A stretch of 11,080 bases of DNA from the NCBI GenBank assembly GCA_023436925.1, contig JAEZHJ010000018.1, forward strand, positions 1 through 11,080, written 5' to 3'. The notes under the pieces are model-generated. The model did not search any database. It had not been told where the DNA came from and saw only the letters and a list, made by a program, of their open reading frames with translations. A program made the position numbers and the translations under genes. Source of the stretch: Actinomycetes bacterium (GTDB lineage: Bacteria; Actinomycetota; Actinomycetes; Propionibacteriales; Propionibacteriaceae). Shown one piece after another: positions 1 to 5,565 of the stretch (its first letter is position 1; each line of letters starts with the position of its first letter).

Positions 1-1
1 C

Positions 2-253
2 AGCTACGGCGAGAACCGGGGGCAGGACAACCGTTCCTACGGTGACCGCGGGCAGGGTGGCCGCAGCTACGGCGAGAACCGTGGGCAGGACAACCGCTCG
101 TACGGTGACCGCGGGCAGGGTGGCCGCAGCTACGGCGAGAACCGTGGACAGGACAACCGCTCGTACGGTGACCGCGGGCAGGGTGGCCGCAGCTACGGCA
201 AGGATCGTGGACAGGACAACCGCTCGTACGGTGACCGCGGGCAGGGCGGTCGT
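2..253 (+). repeat. 63-bp in-frame tandem repeat, four copies visible
   Basis: The units start at 2, 65, 128 and 191. By eye, units 1 and 2 differ at 3 positions, units 2 and 3 at 1, and units 3 and 4 at 6. Each unit encodes 21 residues made of an 11-residue and a 10-residue half, both beginning SYG. A degenerate partial unit follows at 254. The array is cut by the window edge, so its full copy number is unknown. Confidence 0.95.
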
Positions 254-1648
254 TCCTACGGTGGCGATCGTACTGACCGTCCGCGCGGCGGTTCGGACCG
301 TGTCGGTACGTCCGACCGCGGCGACCGCCCCCGCAGCTACCGGGCCTACGGCTCGACCGACGCCCGCAGCGAGCGGGGCGACCGGCCCCGCACCGGTGGC
401 GGCGCCCGCTCGGGGGCTCGCCCCACGGGGCGCACTTCCGGCTACCAGCCGCGCGCGGCAGCCGGGGGACAAGGTCGGGGCAGGTCCGACCAGGACGACC
501 GGCAGGGCTTCGGTTCCCGCGGTGCGGCGCCGGCCCGAGACGGTTACGGCAGCCGTCCCGACTCGCGCGACCGTCGTGACGACCGCAGGGACGATCGTCG
601 TGGCGACCGCAGGGACGATCGTCGTGACGGGCGCAGGGACGAGCGCCGCGACGACCGGCGGGATGAGCGTCGCGACGACCGGCGGAGCGAGAGCCCCCGA
701 GGGCCGCGCCGCGACGACCGGCGCGACGAACCACGCGAGCCGCTCCACCCCGGCCTCGCCCCGAAGCCGGACGAGCCTGCCACCCCGACCGGGGTCGACC
801 TCAAGGCGCTGCCGCGCGGGGTGCGCGCCGAGCTGCGCAGCCTCACCCCCGAGCACGCCGAGGTGGTCGGCGCGCATCTGCTGATGGCGGGCCAGCTCAT
901 CGACACCGATCCCCAGCTGGCCTATGCCCACGCCGAGGCGGCCCGCCGCCGGGCGGCCCGGCTGCCGGTCACGCGTGAAGCTGCCGGCGAGACCGCGTAC
1001 GCCGCCGGTCACTTCGACGTTGCGCTGAACGAGTTCCGCGCCCTGCGCCGGATGAGCGGAACCACCGAGTACCTGGCCGCGATGGCCGACTGCGAGCGGG
1101 CCCTCGGCCGGCCGCAGGCAGCGCTGCGCCTGGTCAAGGAGGGCCTGGCGGCCAACCCCGACATCCACCAGCTGGTGGAACTGCGGCTGGTCGAGGCGGG
1201 CGTCCGGGTCGATGCCGGACAGGCTGCCGAGGCGCTGCGCCTGCTGCGGGCCGAGATCGAGCGGATCGGTTCCCGTGGCCCCAAGCTGGCCCGGGCCCGG
1301 ATCCGGTTCGGCTACGCCGACCTGCTCGAGGCGTCCGGTGATGCGGACCTGGCCGAGCGCTGGTTCGCCTCCGCCGCCGCGCTGGACGTCGACAACGAGA
1401 CCGACGCCGCCGAGCGGGCCGCCGCCCTCGAGGGCGTGACGATCATCTTCGGCGAGGACGAGGAGGAGGCAGCCGACATGGAGGGGGTCGAGGCCGCCGA
1501 CGAGCCGGTCTTTGATGACGCCGCCTCCGAAGCGGAGCCGGCCGACGTCGCGGCGCCAGAGCTGCCGGTCGAGCCGGAGCCGGAGGCGGACCTGCCTCCG
1601 GCGAGCGACGGCGCACCGGACGGGCTCCCGGAGGAGGGCGATGACTGA
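2..1648 (+). CDS. Repeat-rich disordered protein with C-terminal TPR-like domain (5' partial)
   Basis: The frame is open from base 2 to the TGA at 1646-1648 (548 residues visible), and the start lies upstream of the window. Nearly all third codon positions are G or C in this frame, which marks it as the coding one. Visible parts in order: four 21-residue repeats built on SYGENRGQDNR plus SYGDRGQGGR (residues 1-84); a Gly/Arg/Ser/Pro-rich stretch; an Arg/Asp tetrapeptide array (about 189-228); a helical TPR-like domain (about 265-478) beginning near VDLKALPRGVRAELRSL; and an acidic Glu/Asp/Pro/Ala tail (about 480-548). The helical domain and its place before a HAD phosphatase match the Rv1691-type family, whose function is unknown to me. 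The basic arm resembles RGG/RD-type RNA-binding disordered regions, so nucleic-acid binding is possible but only inferred. It overlaps the next gene by 8 nt. Confidence 0.85.
   Translation, partial: SYGENRGQDNRSYGDRGQGGRSYGENRGQDNRSYGDRGQGGRSYGENRGQDNRSYGDRGQGGRSYGKDRGQDNRSYGDRGQGGRSYGGDRTDRPRGGSDRVGTSDRGDRPRSYRAYGSTDARSERGDRPRTGGGARSGARPTGRTSGYQPRAAAGGQGRGRSDQDDRQGFGSRGAAPARDGYGSRPDSRDRRDDRRDDRRGDRRDDRRDGRRDERRDDRRDERRDDRRSESPRGPRRDDRRDEPREPLHPGLAPKPDEPATPTGVDLKALPRGVRAELRSLTPEHAEVVGAHLLMAGQLIDTDPQLAYAHAEAARRRAARLPVTREAAGETAYAAGHFDVALNEFRALRRMSGTTEYLAAMADCERALGRPQAALRLVKEGLAANPDIHQLVELRLVEAGVRVDAGQAAEALRLLRAEIERIGSRGPKLARARIRFGYADLLEASGDADLAERWFASAAALDVDNETDAAERAAALEGVTIIFGEDEEEAADMEGVEAADEPVFDDAASEAEPADVAAPELPVEPEPEADLPPASDGAPDGLPEEGDD
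566..685 (+). repeat. 12-bp coding repeat, Arg/Asp tetrapeptide array (ten units)
   Basis: Ten consecutive 12-nt units encode RDRR and then nine units of the form [D/G][D/E/G]RR. Codons vary (CGC, CGT, CGG and AGG for Arg; GAC and GAT for Asp), so the amino-acid pattern is better kept than the DNA. Related RRDD-type residues continue to about 735 after a short break. Confidence 0.85.
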
Positions 1649-2636
1649 CCGGCTGGTCGATGCCTACGACGCCGCCCTGTTCGACCTCGACGGCGTCATC
1701 TACCTGGGTCCGATCGCGGTCCCGGGTGCTCCGGCGACCATGGAGGCGCTGACCGCGGCCGGGACCTCGGTGATGTACGTCACCAACAACGCCGCCCGCA
1801 GCGCAGACACCGTCGTCAAGCAGCTCGTCTCGCTCGGGCTGAACGCCGGGTTGGAGAATGTCCTGACCAGCGCCCAGGTGGCGGCCATCGGTCTGGCCGA
1901 CGTGCTGCCGCAGGGCGCCAAGGTCCTGGTCGCCGGGAGCGCCAGCCTGGCCGGGCTGATCGCCGAGGCCGGACTGGTGCCGGTCAACAGCGCCGAGGAC
2001 GACCCGGTCGCTGTCCTGCAGGGCTACGACCCGGTGCTGAGCTGGCCCATGCTGGACGAGGTCTGCCTGGCGATCGCCCGCGGCGCGCTGTGGTTCGCCA
2101 CCAACGACGACGCCTCCCGTCCGACCGACCGCGGCCTGGTGCCGGGCGCCGGCGCCATGATCGCTGCCGTCGCAACCGCGATCGGGGGCAGCCCCACCAC
2201 CTTCGGCAAGCCGCACCGCCCGATGATGGCCGAAGCGGTCCGGCGAACCGGCGCACAGCGGCCGATCTTCGTCGGCGACCGGATCGACACTGACATCAGC
2301 GGGGCCAACAACGCCGGCATGGACTCCCTCATGGTCTTCTCCGGCGCGCACGGCAAGGCCGACCTGGTTGCCGCCGGGCCGGGGGAGCGTCCGACCCACA
2401 TCGGCGCCGACGTGAGTGCGCTGCTGCAGCCGGCCCGGCGGTTCACGGTGGCGGCGGGGGAGTCGACCTGCAACGGCCAGCGCGCCCTCCAGCAGGACAG
2501 CCGGATCGAGCTCGCCACCACGCCGACCGAGGCAACCGCCCAGTTCGACGCCCTCTGGGCGATCGCCGGGCTGGCCTGGTCGGCGCCCTACCTGGACGCC
2601 GCTCCGGCCCTGGCCAGGCTCGACCTCGTCTGCTGA
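1641..2636 (+). CDS. HAD-superfamily phosphatase, NagD/PGP-like (class IIA cap)
   Basis: This is a 331-residue cytoplasmic phosphohydrolase. HAD motifs are complete: motif I DLDGV at 15-19 (nucleophile D15, acid D17), motif II TNN at 48-50, motif III lysine K190 in FGKPH, and motif IV GDRIDTD at 212-218. The cap sits between motifs II and III, as in the NagD/4-nitrophenylphosphatase/phosphoglycolate phosphatase group. The substrate cannot be read from sequence; these enzymes act on small phosphate esters, including damaged metabolites. The ATG at 1641 is chosen because AGGAGG lies at 1632-1637 (longer run GGAGGAGGG at 1630-1638), although the open frame extends further upstream. Its start overlaps the preceding gene by 8 nt (ATGACTGA), suggesting coupling. 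The partner gene and position match Rv1692 of M. tuberculosis. The stop is doubled (TGATAG). Confidence 0.9.
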   Translation: MTDRLVDAYDAALFDLDGVIYLGPIAVPGAPATMEALTAAGTSVMYVTNNAARSADTVVKQLVSLGLNAGLENVLTSAQVAAIGLADVLPQGAKVLVAGSASLAGLIAEAGLVPVNSAEDDPVAVLQGYDPVLSWPMLDEVCLAIARGALWFATNDDASRPTDRGLVPGAGAMIAAVATAIGGSPTTFGKPHRPMMAEAVRRTGAQRPIFVGDRIDTDISGANNAGMDSLMVFSGAHGKADLVAAGPGERPTHIGADVSALLQPARRFTVAAGESTCNGQRALQQDSRIELATTPTEATAQFDALWAIAGLAWSAPYLDAAPALARLDLVC

Positions 2637-2653
2637 TAGCCGCCCGTTTCCCG

Positions 2654-2696
2654 TTGCCGGCGCGCTATCCTGCACGGGCCTAGCAACGACAAGGAG
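2654..2696 (+). promoter_or_regulatory. Possible bioY promoter and ribosome binding site
   Basis: The 67-nt gap before bioY holds a TATCCT (2666-2671), which fits the actinobacterial -10 form TAnnnT. I see no good -35 at the usual distance; the TTGCCG at 2654-2659 is only 6 nt away. An AAGGAG at 2691-2696 sits 7 nt before the ATG at 2704 and fixes that start. A start site near 2678 would give a leader of about 26 nt. I see no biotin-repressor palindrome. Confidence 0.4.
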
Positions 2697-2703
2697 TCAC
2701 CCG

Positions 2704-3303
2704 ATGGGCAAGCCCAGCACCGCGCCCCCGGGCGTCGACATCGCGCTGGTCGCGGTGTTCGCCGCCCTGCTGGCGGCGCTCGCGCTCACCCCGGCGATCC
2801 CGGTCGGGGGGATCGGCGTCCCGCTCACCCTGCAAACCCTGGGCGTCCTGCTCGCCGGGCTGGTGCTCGGGCCGTGGCGCGGCTTCCTGTCCGTCCTGCT
2901 CTACCTGGCGGTCGGACTCGCCGGGCTCCCCGTGTTCGCCGGAGGCACCGGCGGGCTGGCGGTCTTCGCCAAGCCCTCGATCGGCTTCCTGTTGAGCTTC
3001 CCGCTGGCCGCCCTGGTCGCCGGCGCGCTGTCTTCCTTCTTCCTGCGCCGCGGGCTGCGCGGCCAGTACCTGTGGCTGACCCTCGCGGGCCTGGTCGCGT
3101 CCCTCGCGGTGATCTACCCGCTGGGCATCCTCGGCATGGTGATGGTCGCCCAACTCGAGCTCGCCGCCGCGATCGGCTACAACCTGGCCTTCATCCCGGG
3201 CGACATCGTCAAGGCCTTCGCCGCGGCCGGCATCGCCATCGCCGTCCACAAGGCGTTCCCGGCCCTGCTGCTGGCCGGCCGGCCGGCGCTCGATGTGAGG
3301 TGA
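2704..3303 (+). CDS. bioY: Biotin ECF transporter substrate-binding (S) component BioY
   Basis: This 199-residue, very hydrophobic protein has about six membrane segments, the usual BioY size. It should bind biotin in the membrane and work with the ATPase and T component encoded next. BioY hallmarks are visible: VPLTLQTL at 39-46, LGPWRGFLSVLLYLAVGLAG at about 55-74 followed by LPVFAGGTGG, and the loop FIPGDIVKAF at 163-172. ATG 2704 is preferred because of the AAGGAG 7 nt upstream; the same frame is open much further upstream but overlaps the HAD gene there and lacks family similarity. Its last codons overlap the ATPase start (GTGA at 3300-3303). The adjacent ATPase and T-component genes suggest a dedicated BioMNY-type system rather than a solitary BioY using a shared energising module. 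Confidence 0.93.
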   Translation: MGKPSTAPPGVDIALVAVFAALLAALALTPAIPVGGIGVPLTLQTLGVLLAGLVLGPWRGFLSVLLYLAVGLAGLPVFAGGTGGLAVFAKPSIGFLLSFPLAALVAGALSSFFLRRGLRGQYLWLTLAGLVASLAVIYPLGILGMVMVAQLELAAAIGYNLAFIPGDIVKAFAAAGIAIAVHKAFPALLLAGRPALDVR

Positions 3304-4004
3304 TCGAGCTTCGCGACGTCCGGGTAGCGGTCGCGGTGCCGCAGGCCGGTTCCCCGGCGGCGACCCGCGTCCTGCTGGACGAGGTCGACCTCACCCTCGC
3401 GGAGCGCCGGATCAGCGTCATCGGCGCGAACGGGTCGGGCAAGTCCACCCTGTTGCGGCTGCTCAACGGCCTCATCCTGCCGTCCCAGGGGCACGTCCTC
3501 GTCGACGGCCTCGACACCCGCAGCGATGGACGCCGGGTCCGCCAGCGGGTGGGCTTCGTATTCACCGACCCGCTCGCCCAGCTGGTGATGGCCACCCCGG
3601 CCGACGACATCGAGCTCAGCCTGCGACGGCTGATCAAGGATCGGTCCGCCCGGTTCCGCCGGGCCCGGGATCTGCTGGCCGCCCGCGGGCTGGCGGCGTT
3701 GGCCGACCAGAGCGTGTACGACCTGTCCGGGGGAGAGCGGCAACTGGTCGCGCTGACCTCCATCCTGGCCACCGAGCCAGCCGTCGTGGTCGCCGACGAA
3801 CCCACCACGCTGCTGGACCTGCGCAACCGGGAACGCATCCGGGAAGCCCTGGCCGGCCTCGACCAGCAGGTGGTGCTGGCCACCCACGACCTCGAGATGG
3901 CCTCCGACGCCGACCGGGTGATCGTGGTCGACAGCGGACGGATCGTCGCCGACGGGCCGGCGCCTGAGAGCATCGCGTTCTACCGGGAGCTGATGCGGCG
4001 ATGA
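3300..4004 (+). CDS. bioM: Biotin ECF transporter ATPase (BioM/CbiO-type A component)
   Basis: This 234-residue ABC ATPase should energise biotin uptake from the inner face of the membrane. Visible motifs: Walker A GANGSGKST at 42-50, signature LSGGERQ at 142-148, Walker B VVVADEP at 162-168 with catalytic E167, D-loop LLDL at 171-174, and H-loop ATHD with H196. The Q-loop region reads FTDPLAQ (88-94), with Thr where most ECF ATPases have Gln. The start is GTG 3300, which overlaps the bioY stop as GTGA; nothing upstream in this frame looks like protein, and a long in-frame extension back to 2874 would run across bioY. There is no well-spaced Shine-Dalgarno site, so translation probably depends on ribosomes finishing bioY. 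The symbol rests on bioY linkage; by domain alone it is a generic CbiO/EcfA. Confidence 0.9.
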   Translation: MIELRDVRVAVAVPQAGSPAATRVLLDEVDLTLAERRISVIGANGSGKSTLLRLLNGLILPSQGHVLVDGLDTRSDGRRVRQRVGFVFTDPLAQLVMATPADDIELSLRRLIKDRSARFRRARDLLAARGLAALADQSVYDLSGGERQLVALTSILATEPAVVVADEPTTLLDLRNRERIREALAGLDQQVVLATHDLEMASDADRVIVVDSGRIVADGPAPESIAFYRELMRR

Positions 4005-4630
4005 ACCGGGTGTTCAGCCTGCATGTGCCTGGGGACTCGGTCTTCCATCGGCTCGGCGTGGGGTGGAAGTACCTGCTGCTGCTCGCCGTCACCATCCCCG
4101 CGCTGGCCGCCGCCAACCTGTGGGTGAGCCTTGGCCTGTTGGCCCTCACGATGGTCCTGCTGGCCCTGTGTCGGGTCGGCCTGCGCTACGCCTGGGGGCT
4201 GCCGGTCGGGTTGTGGGTGCTGCTGGCCGTCCTGCTCGGCTACCACCTGCTGGTGGGCACCGCGCTGACTGGCACCGTGGTGACCGCGAACCTGCTGATC
4301 GCCGTGTACGCCAGCCGGCTGCTCACCCTCACCACCCCGGGCGCGGTGCTGATCGACGCCCTGGTGCGCGGCCTTCGCCCGCTGCGCGCGGTGGGCGTGG
4401 ACCCCGAACGGGTCGGGCTGGCGGTCGCCGTGATGGTGGGGTCCATCCCCGTGCTCCTGGACACCTTCGGGCAGGTCCGTCAGGCCGCCCGCGCCCGGGG
4501 CAGGGAGCGCCAGCTCGTCGCGCTCGTCACGCCGGTCGTCATCCGGACGGTGGGCCATGCCCAGGCCACCGGGGCGGCGCTGGCCGCGCGCGGCCTGGGC
4601 GAATCGGACGCCGCTAGGATGACCGGGTGA
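4001..4630 (+). CDS. bioN: Biotin ECF transporter transmembrane T component (BioN/CbiQ family)
   Basis: This 209-residue membrane protein has hydrophobic spans at about 25-60, 66-84 and 92-115 and the C-terminal coupling region typical of ECF T components. Two Ala-Arg-Gly signatures are present, ARG at 165-167 (in QAARARGRER) and ARG at 196-198 (in LAARGLG), which in this family are the coupling elements that dock into the ATPase. It should link BioY to the ATPase. The ATG overlaps the ATPase stop as ATGA (4001-4004), and a GGGAG lies at 3985-3989, somewhat far at 11 nt. The 3' end overlaps the next gene as GTGA and carries that gene's probable -10 box. It is shorter than cobalt CbiQ proteins, in line with BioN. 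Confidence 0.88.
   Translation: MNRVFSLHVPGDSVFHRLGVGWKYLLLLAVTIPALAAANLWVSLGLLALTMVLLALCRVGLRYAWGLPVGLWVLLAVLLGYHLLVGTALTGTVVTANLLIAVYASRLLTLTTPGAVLIDALVRGLRPLRAVGVDPERVGLAVAVMVGSIPVLLDTFGQVRQAARARGRERQLVALVTPVVIRTVGHAQATGAALAARGLGESDAARMTG
4615..4629 (+). promoter_or_regulatory. Possible leaderless promoter inside the 3' end of bioN
   Basis: TAGGAT at 4615-4620 fits the TAnnnT -10 form and lies 6 nt before the GTG at 4627. A start 6-7 nt after the box would fall on or beside the G of that GTG. No clear -35 is seen. It would uncouple the small gene and tlyA from the biotin genes. Confidence 0.45.
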
Positions 4631-4797
4631 CTACGCCACAGGCCCCCGTCCCGCCGCCGGTGACCGGTGTCGCGGCCATCGACGAGGCGCTGGCCGGCCT
4701 GCGCCTGGGCGATGACGTCACCGACCACCCGGCCCGGCTCGGTGCCGCCCTCGAGGTCCTGCAGCGGGCGCTCAACGCGCCCGCCGAGCAGCAGTGA
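4627..4797 (+). CDS. Conserved small actinobacterial protein (Rv1693-like)
   Basis: This is a 56-residue ORF with a Pro-rich start (PQAPVPPPVTG) and two short predicted helices containing AIDEALAGLRLGDDVTDHPA and RLGAALEVLQRALN. The pattern, with a VD/ID-x-AL helix, a short acidic turn, a DH/EH motif and a final L-x-x-AL helix, matches the tiny proteins often encoded between the HAD phosphatase and tlyA in actinobacteria, from memory Rv1693 in M. tuberculosis. The function is unknown; no catalytic motif, signal peptide or membrane segment is visible. Codons end mostly in G or C, as in its neighbours. It overlaps bioN (GTGA 4627-4630) and tlyA (GTGA 4794-4797), so it may act partly as a translational relay into tlyA. 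No Shine-Dalgarno site precedes it; the nearby -10 box suggests a leaderless start. Confidence 0.75.
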   Translation: MTTPQAPVPPPVTGVAAIDEALAGLRLGDDVTDHPARLGAALEVLQRALNAPAEQQ

Positions 4798-5534
4798 GCC
4801 CCAGGCTCGACACCGAGATCCTCCGGCGCGGACTGGCCCGCTCCCGCACCGCCGCGCAGGCCGCCATCGCGCGCGGCGATGTCCGGGTGAACGGCGCCAC
4901 CGCCAGCCGTCCCGCCCAGCCGGTCAGTGCCACGGACGACATCGCGCTGACCGTCGACCCCTGGGTGTCGCGCGCGGCCCACAAGCTGCTCGGCGCGCTG
5001 GACGACTCGGGCACCCGCGTCCCGGCCCGGGTGCTGGACGCCGGCGCCTCCACCGGAGGCTTCACCCAGGTCTGCCTGGCCCGCGGCGCCGAACGGGTCT
5101 ACGCCGTCGACGTCGGCCACGGCCAGCTCGCCGCCGAACTCCGCGACGACCCGCGCGTGGTGGTGTGGGAGCGGACGAACCTGCGTGACCTGTCCGGTGA
5201 GCAGGTCGAGGGCGAACCGGTCGGCCTGGTGGTCGCCGACGTGTCCTTCATCTCGCTGCGGCTGCTGCTGCGGCCGCTGCTGGCGGTGCTGGCCCCGGAC
5301 GGGGAGGCGCTGCTGCTGGTCAAGCCGCAGTTCGAAGTCGGCCGCTCCGGCCTGGACAGCCACGGCGTCGTCCGGGACGAACGGTTGCGGCAACGGGCCG
5401 TGGCCGACGTGGTCGCCGAGGCGGCGGCGCTGGGCCGTCCGGCGGCGTGGACCGGGCCCAGCCGGCTGGCGGGGGAGAACGGCAACCAGGAGTTCTTCGT
5501 CAAGCTGGGACCGGTCCGTCCGACACCAGCGTGA
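4794..5534 (+). CDS. tlyA: TlyA-family rRNA (cytidine-2'-O)-methyltransferase
   Basis: This 246-residue protein combines an N-terminal S4 RNA-binding domain (about 1-55) with an FtsJ-like SAM-dependent methyltransferase domain. The SAM motif LDAGASTGGFT is at 81-91. A Lys-Asp-Lys-Glu catalytic set can be placed at K64 (AAHKL), D149 (VADVSF), K177 (LVKPQFE) and E233 (NQEFF). The interdomain linker reads DPWVSRAAHKL, close to the RAWVSR-type linker of mycobacterial TlyA. In mycobacteria the enzyme 2'-O-methylates C1409 of 16S and C1920 of 23S rRNA, and its loss gives capreomycin resistance; the presence of both domains suggests the two-subunit form. It starts at GTG 4794 within the GTGA overlap with the small gene, with no clear ribosome binding site, so coupling is likely. 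The length is slightly shorter than the mycobacterial protein. Confidence 0.93.
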   Translation: MSPRLDTEILRRGLARSRTAAQAAIARGDVRVNGATASRPAQPVSATDDIALTVDPWVSRAAHKLLGALDDSGTRVPARVLDAGASTGGFTQVCLARGAERVYAVDVGHGQLAAELRDDPRVVVWERTNLRDLSGEQVEGEPVGLVVADVSFISLRLLLRPLLAVLAPDGEALLLVKPQFEVGRSGLDSHGVVRDERLRQRAVADVVAEAAALGRPAAWTGPSRLAGENGNQEFFVKLGPVRPTPA

Positions 5535-5550
5535 GGTCAGCGGCCTCCCC

Positions 5551-5565
5551 TAGGCTGTCAGCGTG
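5551..5565 (+). promoter_or_regulatory. Probable leaderless promoter for NAD kinase
   Basis: The 28-nt tlyA-nadK gap has TAGGCT at 5551-5556, a TAnnnT -10 box ending 6 nt before GTG 5563. The predicted start site falls on the GTG itself. There is no Shine-Dalgarno sequence in the gap and no recognisable -35, so a leaderless message explains the start well. Confidence 0.55.

Noticed and set aside
2..253. Regular repeats considered as a CRISPR array
   Set aside because: The units abut directly with no spacers and encode protein in frame.
42..884. Open frame of 280 codons on + reading as a Thr/Ala/Arg/Val-rich repeat protein
   Set aside because: It is a shadow of the 63-bp array, whose length is a multiple of three, so any stop-free frame stays open. 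The frame starting at base 2 has far stronger G/C bias at third positions and runs into the conserved TPR-like domain.
544..906. Minus-strand Ser/Arg-rich ORF opposite the Arg/Asp array
   Set aside because: It is the reverse complement of the 12-bp repeat; the composition follows from Arg/Asp codons and there is no start context or family similarity.
1443..2675. Long minus-strand ORF (410 codons) opposite the HAD gene
   Set aside because: A typical GC-rich antisense shadow; the plus strand carries full HAD motifs here.
2652..2688. Inverted repeat CGTTGC (2652-2657) and GCAACG (2683-2688) flanking the bioY -10 box, considered as a biotin operator
   Set aside because: The arms are only six bases, do not extend, and do not resemble known BirA or BioQ operators; kept only as a weak symmetry.
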